In this document: positions 7,987-16,426 of the stretch, piece by piece | Numbering within the stretch: the first letter of the stretch is position 1 | How the letters are laid out: the number at the start of each line of letters is the position of its first letter | Assembly: GCF_031501865.1 (NCBI RefSeq) | Contig: NZ_JARRCW010000001.1 | Span: forward strand, 62,001-126,000 | DNA length: 64,000 bases | Origin: Pseudovibrio sp. M1P-2-3 | GTDB taxonomy: Bacteria; Pseudomonadota; Alphaproteobacteria; Rhizobiales; Stappiaceae | Direction of reading: 5' to 3' | The notes under the pieces: model-generated | Database searches by the model: none | Told to the model about the DNA's origin: nothing | What the model saw: only the letters and a program-made list of their open reading frames with translations | Program-made: the position numbers and the translations under genes

Positions 7987-10170
7987 ATGACAAATAATAA
8001 TAATCCGAAAACGGGTGGCACTTTTTATAGGCTCTCATTCCGTCTTCCAGCCTTGTTTCTTGTGTTCTCAGTTATCTCCAGTCTTTTGGTGGGAATTGAA
8101 GCATTCTTAATGGGAAAGGAGTTTTTCATTGAGGAAAAAAGACAGGGACTTCTACTGCTTGGGCAACTTCGCCAAGGACAGATTGAGACACAACAAACTG
8201 CGCGAATAGAAGAGATTATGCGGTTTGCTGAATCGAACACAGTTGAGCGAACAGCAACAGAACTGAAGTCGATCTACGCCAATTCGAAGGAAGAACGAGA
8301 CACAATTCTCTCCCACTTTCAAAACCCCCAACTGTCACGGGAAGAGCGAATTAATCTTAGTGGCGAAGTTCAAATGAATGATGCCTTGTATTCGTGGCAG
8401 CATTCTGACCTACATAGCGATTACCTAAACGTATTTCGAGGTGGTGGCTATGCGGATTTGTTTGTCATAACAACCACTGGCGAAGTTATTTATTCGGTTA
8501 CAAAAGGACCGGAGTTCTTCTCAAATATCAAAGACCAAAACTTCTCTTCGACCGACTTTGCAAATGTATTTAATCAAACCAGTAAACAACAACCCGGTGA
8601 AGTCTCTGTGTCTTTGATTAAAAACTACGGTCCAGCAGATGACGCACCTTCATACTTCATTGGGACCCCGATCTATGCAGAAAAGCATGGAGAAGATGTC
8701 TTGGAAGGGGTGCTGATGGCGCGTATGGAGAGCGTCCAGCTTAATAATATCCTGTTTGACCGATCAGGACTTGGCGCTAGCGGACAGGCTTATTTGCTTA
8801 ACCCAGATGGACTACTGCTATCTCAAAAGCCACTTTTTCCTGACATCCCTGTACTCACTATTGGTCTGGAGGAAGCCCAGCTTACACAACTGTTGGTAAT
8901 GAGGAATGCTGATCCTGAAGCGGATGAGTACTTCATGGAAGTTGGTGGCTTTTTGATGGTTGCTATACCTTTAATGGTAAATGGTAAGGAAGCATTTCTT
9001 GTTGTAGAGATGAAGAGCTCTGAAGCTCTTGCCGCTGTTGATAGCCTGATAAAGAACATGGCGCTCATTGCTTTGGGTATTGTTGTTGTTCTGTTCTTCT
9101 TGGGTAACTGGACGGCCAGAAAAATCAGTCGGCCTCTCAATGCTTTGGCACAAGCGATTGTGGAGGTACAAAATAAAAACTTTGATGTTGAGGTTGTTGC
9201 AGCACAGCGCAAAGATGAAATCGGCGAAATTGGGCGTGCAGTTGAAAGTTTCCGTGAAGACCTTCGCAAAGGTGACGAACTTCACCAAAGAGAAGAGGTG
9301 GAACAACTTAAGCAGGCTGAACGTACACAACGAGTTGAAATATTAAACTCAGAGTTTGATGCGAGCGTTCGCCAAATTTTAGCAACTGTTACAGATGCTG
9401 GTAATACCTTGCATACAACAGCTGCAAGTATGGCAAGCATTTCGGATCAAACCAGTATGGAAGTGCAGACTGTAAGTAGTGCTTCCGAGCAATCTCTTAC
9501 CAACTTGCAAACGGTTGCAGGTGCTGCGGAAGAGCTGACGATCACTGTGCAGGAGATCGATAGCGAAGTGCAGCGCTCAGCTCAAACTTCGCAGGAAGCT
9601 GTCGACCGAGCAACAACTGCGGAAGCTTCTGTAAATGGCTTAACCGCTGCTGCGCAGCGCATTGGAGAAGTTGTTTCCATTATTAGCGATATTGCCGAGC
9701 AAACAAATCTTCTGGCGCTGAATGCAACTATTGAAGCGGCAAGAGCAGGGGATGCAGGAAAAGGATTTGCTGTTGTTGCTTCCGAAGTGAAGGGGCTGGC
9801 CAACCAGACTGGTAAAGCAACAGAAGAAATTGGAGTGCAAATCCAAAGCGTTCAGGCAGAGACACAAAAAGCAGTTGAGGCGATTAATGAAATTGCAGGT
9901 GTTATTGGGTCCATACGGGATGTGTCCACCGGTATTGCTGGAGCGATTCAAGAGCAAGTGGCAACCACAAATGAAATATCCAGTAACATCCAGCAGGTGA
10001 CACAAGGCTCCTCAGAAGTGGTTGAAGCAACAAGTCGTGTTAGTGCAATTGCTCAAAATGCAGGAGAAGAGGCGGGGCAGGTCCTTTCAGCTTCCACCCA
10101 GTTGACTGAGCAGTCAGAAGCATTACGTGTTCTAGTAGAAAAATATTTGGAGAATATTCGTGCTGCATAG
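7987..10170 (+). CDS. Methyl-accepting chemotaxis protein with large periplasmic sensor
   Basis: Transmembrane chemoreceptor of 727 residues. Segments in order: short cytoplasmic N-terminus; membrane helix about 20-40; periplasmic sensor about 41-350, compatible with a double Cache fold (paired motifs [17 protein letters not shown] and [14 protein letters not shown]); second helix about 353-375; HAMP about 376-430; then the cytoplasmic coiled-coil signalling domain. The hairpin tip that contacts CheA/CheW is [23 protein letters not shown]. Start ATG 7987 follows GGTGGGA. It is monocistronic between two terminators. The ligand cannot be read from sequence; no che genes are nearby. Confidence 0.93.
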   Translation: MTNNNNPKTGGTFYRLSFRLPALFLVFSVISSLLVGIEAFLMGKEFFIEEKRQGLLLLGQLRQGQIETQQTARIEEIMRFAESNTVERTATELKSIYANSKEERDTILSHFQNPQLSREERINLSGEVQMNDALYSWQHSDLHSDYLNVFRGGGYADLFVITTTGEVIYSVTKGPEFFSNIKDQNFSSTDFANVFNQTSKQQPGEVSVSLIKNYGPADDAPSYFIGTPIYAEKHGEDVLEGVLMARMESVQLNNILFDRSGLGASGQAYLLNPDGLLLSQKPLFPDIPVLTIGLEEAQLTQLLVMRNADPEADEYFMEVGGFLMVAIPLMVNGKEAFLVVEMKSSEALAAVDSLIKNMALIALGIVVVLFFLGNWTARKISRPLNALAQAIVEVQNKNFDVEVVAAQRKDEIGEIGRAVESFREDLRKGDELHQREEVEQLKQAERTQRVEILNSEFDASVRQILATVTDAGNTLHTTAASMASISDQTSMEVQTVSSASEQSLTNLQTVAGAAEELTITVQEIDSEVQRSAQTSQEAVDRATTAEASVNGLTAAAQRIGEVVSIISDIAEQTNLLALNATIEAARAGDAGKGFAVVASEVKGLANQTGKATEEIGVQIQSVQAETQKAVEAINEIAGVIGSIRDVSTGIAGAIQEQVATTNEISSNIQQVTQGSSEVVEATSRVSAIAQNAGEEAGQVLSASTQLTEQSEALRVLVEKYLENIRAA

Positions 10171-10179
10171 GCACGCCTT

Positions 10180-10211
10180 AAAATCGCCGAGTGTTTTCAC
10201 TCGGCGATTTT
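10180..10211 (+). terminator. Chemoreceptor gene terminator
   Basis: A perfect 14-bp stem (10180-10193 with 10198-10211) with a TTTT loop and a T-rich 3' arm starts 10 bases after the stop codon. Confidence 0.85.
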
Positions 10212-10401
10212 AAATTTATTTTGGAAAGTCCGCTTCAGATCAACCTGCACCAGTTTCAACTTCCACTCCTCTCAGGTCTCAAAAGTGATGCACATAACGA
10301 TTGGGTGCATTTGGTGGTGAAGCATCTTTTGATTGTAATGTCTGCCTGAAAACGTATCATGGGAAGAAATACCAAGATCACTTAGATTTTAAGGGGGCGA
10401 A

Positions 10402-11997
10402 TTGACTAGAAATTTCCATTTTGCTGGCCGTTCACCCGTTTATGCCAAGAATGCCATGGCTGCATCCTCTCATCCTTTTGCGACATATGCTGCACTAGAG
10501 ATTTTGAAGGAAGGGGGAAATGCGGCAGATGCAGCAATTGCAGCTGCCTCTGTACTGAGTGTGGTAGAGCCGCATATGACCGGTATTGGCGGAGACTGCT
10601 TTGCGCTTATTGCTAAACCAGATGGCACCTTACATGGTATAAATGCCTCAGGTCGCGCGGCACAAAATGCAAGTTCCGAAAAGTTGCGTATGCGAGGCTA
10701 CACCGAAATAACTGCCGATTCTGTTGAGGCTATTACGGTGCCAGGTGCTCTTCGTGGTTGGGAGAAACTGTCCAATGACCATGGCAGCATGGAGTTTGGG
10801 CGCCTTTTGCAACGTGCGATTGGGTATGCCCGAGATGGGTTTCCAGTTTCCTCAAGAACTGCTTGGGATTGGAAACGTCACCATGACCTACTGCTACGTA
10901 ATAAAGTAACGCGAGAAACCTACTTAATTGATGAAAGGCCACCCAAGTCTGGAGAGGTGATGGCATTTCCAGCTCTCGCCAATACTTTGGACACCCTTGC
11001 TATCAAAGGCGTAGACGCTTTTTATCATGGAAGAATAGCCGAGGAAATTGAAGAGCTTATCCAATCCGCAGGTGGAGAGATAACTGCAAATGATCTCGCC
11101 CAGATGCAAGCTACAGATGTGCTGCCGATTACAACGGAGTATAAAGGCTTAACAGTGGCTGAATTGCCACCCAATGGGCAGGGCATCATCGCACTTGTTA
11201 TGCTGGAGCTCATGAAACGCTTTGATATGTCTGACCTAGATCCATTAGGGGGAGAGCGGTTTCATTTGGAAATGGAGATTGCTAAACTTGCATATTCCAG
11301 TCGTGACTATTTCTTTGCTGATCCAGATCATATGGCATTTGACGCCAAGAAACTTCTTGAAACTGAGTATATTGATAAGCTTGCGGAACGAATAAATCGC
11401 AGGAGTGTTCTGCCCCGTCTTTCCCACCAATTTCTCTCACCTTCATCCGATACGGCTTATCTTAGTGTGGTTGATAAAAACGGAATGGCTGTTTCTTTGA
11501 TTAACTCACTTTATCAAGGGTTTGGGTCAGGTTTTATAACTCCACACTCCGGGGTACTGTTACATTGTCGAGGGGCATGTTTTAGCCTCGAAAAAGGTCA
11601 TCCAAATGAGCTTTCCGGGGGCAAGCGACCACTACATACAATCATTCCCGCCATGGCTCTCCAGAACGGGGTTCCTGCCTTGTGTTTTGGCGTCATGGGA
11701 GGAGGCTATCAACCCTGTGGCCATGCGCATGTTCTTGCTAATCTCTTGGAGTATGGGATGGACATACAAGAATCCATAGATTTACCGAGAATGTTTATCG
11801 ACGAAAAAACGTTAGCGTTACAAGCTGAGGAGGGTATTCCTTTAAAAACAATAGAATACCTTGAAGGATTGGGGCATACCGTGAATCGGGTTCAAGTGCC
11901 ATTGGGAGGCGGCCAGGGAATATTGATTAATCAAGACACGTGTGTTTTGACTGGTGGCTCCGACCCTCGCAAAGACGGGTTTGCATTGGGCTATTAG
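10402..11997 (+). CDS. Gamma-glutamyltransferase-family protein (Ntn hydrolase)
   Basis: Self-processing N-terminal-nucleophile hydrolase family; members cleave gamma-glutamyl bonds of glutathione or related amides. The 531-residue proenzyme has the N-terminal signature VEPHMTGIGGDCFALI and the predicted autocleavage and nucleophile Thr351 in SPSSDTAYLSVVDKNG, followed by small-subunit motifs INSLYQGFGSGF and GGGYQPCGHAHVL. The usual Thr-Thr-His context is Thr-Ala-Tyr here, closer to the YwrD/acylase-like branch than to classical Ggt. No signal peptide is seen, so it is probably cytoplasmic. The TTG at 10402 is supported by AAGGGGGCG just upstream. The physiological substrate is not certain. 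Confidence 0.85.
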   Translation: MTRNFHFAGRSPVYAKNAMAASSHPFATYAALEILKEGGNAADAAIAAASVLSVVEPHMTGIGGDCFALIAKPDGTLHGINASGRAAQNASSEKLRMRGYTEITADSVEAITVPGALRGWEKLSNDHGSMEFGRLLQRAIGYARDGFPVSSRTAWDWKRHHDLLLRNKVTRETYLIDERPPKSGEVMAFPALANTLDTLAIKGVDAFYHGRIAEEIEELIQSAGGEITANDLAQMQATDVLPITTEYKGLTVAELPPNGQGIIALVMLELMKRFDMSDLDPLGGERFHLEMEIAKLAYSSRDYFFADPDHMAFDAKKLLETEYIDKLAERINRRSVLPRLSHQFLSPSSDTAYLSVVDKNGMAVSLINSLYQGFGSGFITPHSGVLLHCRGACFSLEKGHPNELSGGKRPLHTIIPAMALQNGVPALCFGVMGGGYQPCGHAHVLANLLEYGMDIQESIDLPRMFIDEKTLALQAEEGIPLKTIEYLEGLGHTVNRVQVPLGGGQGILINQDTCVLTGGSDPRKDGFALGY

Positions 11998-12545
11998 AGT
12001 TTCTGAATTGTTGCTTTGGGGCCCTCTACTGTCAAAGTGACACCGTTTTCTGTAAAATTTCTATCTAAAACAGTCAGGCAGAGACCTGCAATTTTCCGCT
12101 CAAGTTCGGCACTTTTTGCAAAGCTCGCGGTGACTGTCTTGGTGATGATGGGATACCAAGGATGAAGCTCTGCTCCAGATATAACCAAATTGGCCGCGCC
12201 TGAGTAAGCTCTGGCAAGCCCTCCTGTTCCTAGTTTGGTCCCGCCAAAATAGCGTGTAATAATGACACCGCAATTCACCAACTTTGCGCCGATCATCGTT
12301 TTAAGCGTAGGCATTCCAGAAGTTCCTGCCGGTTCTCCATCATCCTTACCACTTTCAACGATGCGCCCGTCTTCGAGAACGTTGCGGAAGGCGGTTACGT
12401 GGTGGTTTGCCTTTCGGTGCTCTTCACGAAGCTGATTGAGACGCTCATCAAAGCTTTCATAGGGAATAAGGGTCGCAAGGAAGCGGGACTTTTTTTCTTC
12501 CAGTTCCGCTGTCCACTCTCTGGAGACCGTAAAAAGATCGGCCAT
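11994..12545 (-). CDS. YigZ/IMPACT family protein
   Basis: 183 residues with the UPF0029/Impact N-terminal domain (about 1-110; KKSRFLATLIPYES, HHVTAFR, DGEPAGTSGMPTL, ITRYFGGTKLGTGGLARAYS) and the shorter C-terminal DUF1949-like part. The family is widespread and linked to translation control in eukaryotes; the bacterial role is unclear. It starts 3 bases after dcd ends, so the two form an operon, and its stop overlaps the convergent gamma-glutamyltransferase gene by 4 bases. Confidence 0.88.
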   Translation of the reverse strand: MADLFTVSREWTAELEEKKSRFLATLIPYESFDERLNQLREEHRKANHHVTAFRNVLEDGRIVESGKDDGEPAGTSGMPTLKTMIGAKLVNCGVIITRYFGGTKLGTGGLARAYSGAANLVISGAELHPWYPIITKTVTASFAKSAELERKIAGLCLTVLDRNFTENGVTLTVEGPKATIQKL

Positions 12546-12548
12546 AGG

Positions 12549-13640
12549 TTAACCTTGTGGTGTTTTGAAATGTTTGGAGAGCTTTAGTGCCTGCCCTTGG
12601 TAATTCGAACCGATTCTTTCGCCATATAGTGTGGCCGGCTTTTCGGCCATATTTTCATAAACGAGGCGCCCCACAGTTTGCCCATGCCCAACGAGGAAAG
12701 GAACTTCATGGGAGCGTACTTCAAGAACAGCTCTGGAACCTGAGCCACCAACTGTTGAGTGCCCAAATCCTGGATCAAAGAAGCCTGCATAGTGGACACG
12801 GAATTCACCAACCAATGGATCAAAAGGAACCATTTCTGCCGCATACATGGGTGGAATGTGAACCGCCTCCTGCGAAACCAGAATATAGAATTCATTGGGG
12901 TCCAAAATTATGGAAGCATCCCCACGGTTATAAATCGGCTCCCAGAAGTCGAGAGGGTCGTGTGCCGATTGAACGTCTACATCAATGACGCCAGTATGGC
13001 GTTTTGCGCGATAACCTATAAGGCTGCCTTTGCCTTCTCCTTTGAGATCTATGGAAAGCTGTACTCCACCGCCAATTACTTCATTTCCGCCAGACATCAA
13101 GGTATGGTCTTTATGGATCTGGTGTAAATCACTGTCGGAAATCAGAGCGTCCCCATTGCGAAAACGAATTTGCGATAGGCGTGAACCACTACGGACGAGA
13201 ACAGGGAACGTGCGCGGTGAAATTTCCGCATATAGCGCACCTTGATAACCCTCCTGTACGCGGTCAAATTCACGGCCACCATCTGTAATCACGCGGGTGA
13301 AGACATCAATACGCCCCGTGGAACTCTTTGGGTTGGTCGTTGCAGATAGACTTTCGGGCAAGTTAAGTAATTCTTGCAACTGGACAATGTAAACGCAGCC
13401 TGTTTCCAGAACAGCCCCTTGGGAGAGGTCAATTTCGTGGAGAACAAGGCCTTCCATTTTTTCTTGAACGCTTGCGTCAGGGCCAGGTAAAAAACTGGCT
13501 CGAACGCGCCAGGCTTTTGAACCAAGGCGCAGGTCCAAGCTAGCCGGTTGGATTTGATCGGCATCAGGAGCTTTGTCTGCTTTGATTGCTCCATCTGCGA
13601 ACATGCCTTTGATGGCTCTAGCTGGAAGAATTCCGCCCAT
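12549..13640 (-). CDS. dcd: 2'-deoxycytidine 5'-triphosphate deaminase, long form
   Basis: Converts dCTP to dUTP for dTTP synthesis. At 363 residues it is about twice the size of enterobacterial Dcd and matches the alphaproteobacterial double-domain form. The N-terminal half shows IQPASLDLRLGSKAWRVR and the trimer-fold motif TTNPKSSTGRIDVFTRVI; the second half has a diverged repeat ending in GRLVYENMAEKPATLYG. The start at 13640 is the family-typical MGGILPARAIK. It is followed at 3 bases by yigZ. Confidence 0.92.
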   Translation of the reverse strand: MGGILPARAIKGMFADGAIKADKAPDADQIQPASLDLRLGSKAWRVRASFLPGPDASVQEKMEGLVLHEIDLSQGAVLETGCVYIVQLQELLNLPESLSATTNPKSSTGRIDVFTRVITDGGREFDRVQEGYQGALYAEISPRTFPVLVRSGSRLSQIRFRNGDALISDSDLHQIHKDHTLMSGGNEVIGGGVQLSIDLKGEGKGSLIGYRAKRHTGVIDVDVQSAHDPLDFWEPIYNRGDASIILDPNEFYILVSQEAVHIPPMYAAEMVPFDPLVGEFRVHYAGFFDPGFGHSTVGGSGSRAVLEVRSHEVPFLVGHGQTVGRLVYENMAEKPATLYGERIGSNYQGQALKLSKHFKTPQG

Positions 13641-13772
13641 AATGTATCCGATTGCCCCGTTGGAAGTTTAAAAATTATTGGAACTGCCAGATTCATGAAT
13701 CTGCACATTAACTAGTTTCTGTGATTATAGGAGAATTGAGATTAAGCCAAGCGGCTTTGCGGATAGCTCAGA

Positions 13773-13801
13773 TTGACGCAGTGCATTATTTGCAATAAAT
13801 C
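13773..13801 (+). promoter_or_regulatory. Candidate metZ promoter
   Basis: TTGACG at 13773-13778 and TAAATC at 13796-13801 are separated by 17 bases. Transcription would start near 13808, directly ahead of the SAM-II aptamer, as expected for a riboswitch-controlled gene. Confidence 0.42.
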
Positions 13802-13815
13802 TTGATATGGAGATT

Positions 13816-13873
13816 CGTGGTGATTTGGGCCGGCCGGCTTGCTACCACGTTAAAAACTAGCTAAAGGGCCGGG
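13816..13873 (+). ncRNA. SAM-II riboswitch (metZ leader)
   Basis: The aptamer consensus of the alphaproteobacterial SAM-II (metA motif) class is visible: stem P1 CGTGGT (13816-13821) with ACCACG (13844-13849), conserved loop start GATTTG, GCTTGC before the P1 3' strand, TTAAAA after it, and the terminal GCTAAAG. The loop CCGGCC can pair with the downstream GGGCCGG to make the pseudoknot. It senses S-adenosylmethionine and lowers metZ expression when SAM is plentiful (known for the class). A terminator-like hairpin follows at 13886. Confidence 0.87.
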
Positions 13874-13885
13874 TTCTTGTAAAGA

Positions 13886-13916
13886 CCCTGGCATAAACTG
13901 GCCGGGGTTTTATGTT
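13886..13916 (+). terminator. Possible attenuator hairpin downstream of the SAM-II aptamer
   Basis: CCCTGGC (13886-13892) pairs with GCCGGGG (13901-13907), followed by TTTTATGTTTT. An alternative hairpin, GGGT..CTT with AAG-ACCC (13871-13888), would use the first CCC. The two are mutually exclusive, as in a transcriptional expression platform. This is inference from pairing only. Confidence 0.5.
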
Positions 13917-13966
13917 TTGTAGGAGGGTGTTAGGCCGACTACAGGAAACAGGCAGGAACAGGCACT

Positions 13967-15157
13967 ATGACAACAGAAAAAAAAGAAAACTGGAGACTGG
14001 CAACCAAGTTGGTACATGCTGGGACAACTCGATCCAGCTTTGGTGAAACGTCTGAAGCACTTTATCTGACTCAAGGCTATGTTTACGACAGTGCAGAAGG
14101 AGCAGAGGCACGCTTTCTTGGAGAGCAAGAAGGCTATGTATACTCTCGATATGCAAACCCCACGGTTTCTATGTTCGAACAGCGCATGTGTGAGCTTGAA
14201 GGTGCCGAAGCTGCGCGGGCGACAGCATCAGGTATGGCCGCAGTAAACTCTGCAATTATGGCTTGTGTTCGGGCTGGAGACCATTTTGTTGCACCTAAAG
14301 CTCTGTTCGGTTCCTGTCGCTATATCATCGAGCAGCTTTTGCCACGCTTTGGAGTAGAATCTACTCTTATTGATGGAAGCGATCTTGAGCAATGGAAGGC
14401 CGCAATTCGGCCAAATACCAAAGCCGCTTTTCTAGAGAGTCCCACAAACCCGACTCTGGAAGTGGTGGACATTCAGGCTGTTGCCGAGATGGTTCATGCT
14501 GTAGGAGGCCGTCTTATTGTCGATAACGTGTTTGCAACCGCCATGTGGCAAAAGCCGCTACAGTTGGGTGCAGATGTCGTCATATACTCGGCAACAAAGC
14601 ATATTGATGGTCAGGGTCGCTGTTTGGGTGGTGTGGTGCTTTCAGACAAGAAGTGGATCGAGGAAGAGTTCCATGACATGTTTAAGCACACCGGGCCGTC
14701 AATGAGTCCGTTTAATGCATGGGTGCTCCTTAAGGGATTGGAAACATTACCGCTTCGCGTTGAGAAACAGACCGTATCAGCTGCAAAGATCGCCGATCTT
14801 CTTGCGGAGCACTCTGCTGTTGAGCGCGTTATTTACCCCGGACGGTCCGACCATCCTCAAGCTGATATTGTTCGAAAACAGATGGCAGCTGGGTCTACAA
14901 TGGTTGCCTTTGATATTCGAGGGGGGAAAGAGGCAGCATTTCAATTCTCTAATGCACTGAATATTATCCACCTCTCCAATAACCTTGGGGATGCTAAGAG
15001 CCTGATTACCCATCCCGCAACGACAACACACCAGAGCGTTGCGGAAGAAGCCCGCCTTGAGTTGGGAATTTCCGCTAATACTCTGCGTTTGTCTGTCGGT
15101 TTGGAAGATACAGAAGACTTGCTTGCTGACGTCGCTCAGGCTCTCGCAGAGTTATAA
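13967..15157 (+). CDS. metZ: O-succinylhomoserine sulfhydrylase
   Basis: PLP enzyme of the Cys/Met-metabolism family that makes homocysteine directly from an acylhomoserine and sulfide. 396 residues; the PLP lysine lies in VIYSATKHIDGQGRCLGG, with ESPTNPTLEVVDI, the aspartate region LIVDNVFATAMWQKP and the family C-terminus LRLSVGLEDTEDLLADVAQAL. Control by the SAM-II leader fits methionine biosynthesis. The acyl donor gene in this window is metX (25170-26408), annotated as acetyltransferase by family, so the actual acyl group (acetyl or succinyl) is uncertain. The 100-base distance from aptamer to start leaves room for an expression platform. Confidence 0.93.
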   Translation: MTTEKKENWRLATKLVHAGTTRSSFGETSEALYLTQGYVYDSAEGAEARFLGEQEGYVYSRYANPTVSMFEQRMCELEGAEAARATASGMAAVNSAIMACVRAGDHFVAPKALFGSCRYIIEQLLPRFGVESTLIDGSDLEQWKAAIRPNTKAAFLESPTNPTLEVVDIQAVAEMVHAVGGRLIVDNVFATAMWQKPLQLGADVVIYSATKHIDGQGRCLGGVVLSDKKWIEEEFHDMFKHTGPSMSPFNAWVLLKGLETLPLRVEKQTVSAAKIADLLAEHSAVERVIYPGRSDHPQADIVRKQMAAGSTMVAFDIRGGKEAAFQFSNALNIIHLSNNLGDAKSLITHPATTTHQSVAEEARLELGISANTLRLSVGLEDTEDLLADVAQALAEL

Positions 15158-15178
15158 TTCCAGTATAAAAGATAAATG

Positions 15179-15202
15179 AGGGCGCTTTGTGCGCCCTTTT
15201 TA
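15179..15202. terminator. Terminator between metZ and the DinB-fold gene
   Basis: A 7-bp GC-rich stem (15179-15185 with 15191-15197) with loop TTTGT is followed by a T-run on the plus strand. Confidence 0.82.
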
Positions 15203-15203
15203 A

Positions 15204-15770
15204 CTACATGGTTTCCCAAACCAGTTCTTCACTTAATCCAATAGCAGCAAGTTCAGGCGCCCTGTCTTTCCGCTCCTGCGGATCATCCAAATAGAACTCG
15301 TCCAGTTGTGGCGGCCTGGTACTTGTCCCAGACAGCATGGCATGTATTTGACCGCGGTGGTGTATCTGGTGTTGAAGCAAATGCATGAGTACACGATCGA
15401 AACGCTCAAACTGACTACTCTTGGCGCGTTTGATCTCTACTGTACTCAGGAGCGTTTCTGAAGAGGCCTCACGACAGATTGTGATTAACCGTTGGTCAGC
15501 CTTCTTCTGTGCTTCCATGAGCTTGGGAAGCTTCTTAAATGGAATTTCAGGTTCAAAAGCCGTAAAGCCGATACTCTCTCCCTCCAGAGCACTGATGTAG
15601 TACCAGTCTACCGTCAGGATGTGGTTGAGTGTTTCAATAATAGTTGGAAAAAAGTTTTGCCTTTCCTCTTCAAGATCAAAGGGTGATAGCTCACCGCAGA
15701 TTTTAAGAAGTCGATGGTTTGCCCAAGCGTTGTTGTAGGCTTGTATAGCGAAATAATTGATCGGCGACAT
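15204..15770 (-). CDS. DinB-family four-helix protein
   Basis: 188 residues with the DinB/YfiT fold: N-terminal helix AIQAYNNAWANHRLL, a metal-ligand His at about 50 (LNHILT) and the C-terminal His cluster QHQIHHRGQIH (134-143). Proteins of this group bind a divalent metal and include thiol-dependent hydrolases/transferases. The first members were found as damage-inducible genes, but no LexA box is seen here. The substrate is unknown. It is convergent with metZ and separated by a terminator; its promoter should lie in the region just above 15770. Confidence 0.82.
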   Translation of the reverse strand: MSPINYFAIQAYNNAWANHRLLKICGELSPFDLEEERQNFFPTIIETLNHILTVDWYYISALEGESIGFTAFEPEIPFKKLPKLMEAQKKADQRLITICREASSETLLSTVEIKRAKSSQFERFDRVLMHLLQHQIHHRGQIHAMLSGTSTRPPQLDEFYLDDPQERKDRAPELAAIGLSEELVWETM

Positions 15771-16426
15771 TATCTGGCCCCTTTTCCTATTGGTGGTCTT
15801 AACCCCAAAATATATATGCGAAGTTTTTATTAACTATAGGTTCAGAACCTTTGGTGGCAACGAGGGGGAAGGTGAACGCGAAACTGCCTGTAACAGGCAA
15901 TATTTTTTGGCTTTAAAACGAAAAAGTAACAAATATTTCGCGGAAATTTGGTCGCAGTAAAAGTACCTATTTCGTAGGAACTCTACTTAATACAGAGGGT
16001 GGGGAGTGGTGAGTATATCTATACAACTAATAAAAAAATTATATTTTACAATGTTTTAGCCTCTTATTGTCCTGAAATATTAAAGAATACAAATGGTTAA
16101 GCGCTACTTTGTTGCAGTGACAGCAAGTCGCATAAAGTAGATGTGCGTACGTATAAATAATTATAGACCATCTGACAGGTGCATCTTATACATCTTTCAT
16201 ACGCCGTCGGACAAATTAACTCGATCTCGAAGTAGGTCCGGGACGTGACAACAAAATGCAGTTTTTCGAAACGGGCACGGCGTCGTCTTTTGGCGGATCA
16301 CCACTCGACCAAATAGATCCTGATGCGGCTGGTTAATATGACCAGCTACGCGCCACTGCACGGAGTAATTCCGTGTAAGTGTAAGGTACGCGGTGTGCGT
16401 TTCGAACTCGTATGACGGAGTTCATT
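15771..16426. other. 656-base intergenic region upstream of guaD
   Basis: No convincing gene. The left part is AT-rich with a small hairpin GCCTG-TAA-CAGGC (about 15886-15898) followed by a T-run, possibly the end of a short plus-strand transcript. The right part (16201-16426) is GC-richer and densely structured, annotated separately as a candidate regulatory leader for the guaD operon. Confidence 0.6.
16201..16426 (+). ncRNA. Candidate structured 5' leader (riboswitch-like) of guaD
   Basis: Visible pairing: P1 ACGCCGT (16201-16207) with ACGGCGT (16277-16283); P2 CGGAC (16208-16212) with GTCCG (16236-16240); P3 GTTT-TTCG-AAAC (16261-16272). Together these form an 83-base three-way junction. 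Downstream are hairpins GCTGGT/ACCAGC (16328-16346) and CACGGA/TCCGTG (16359-16375). The 7-mer ACGGAGT occurs twice, at 16360 and at 16415, the second containing the guaD ribosome-binding site, so TCCGT at 16370 can pair with either. AACTC (16405-16409) can also pair with GAGTT (16418-16422). I do not recognise a known riboswitch consensus here. Structure is seen; function is inferred. Confidence 0.5.

Noticed and set aside
11930-11952. FNR-like TTGATTAATCAA near the end of the gamma-glutamyltransferase gene
   Set aside because: It lies inside coding sequence far from any start and lacks the four-base spacer of an FNR site.
16201-16426. Known purine (xpt-type), ykkC/guanidine or SAM-type riboswitch in the guaD leader
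   Set aside because: The conserved junction or loop sequences of those classes, as I know them, are not present; a covariance search is still needed, especially for the xanthine NMT1 class.
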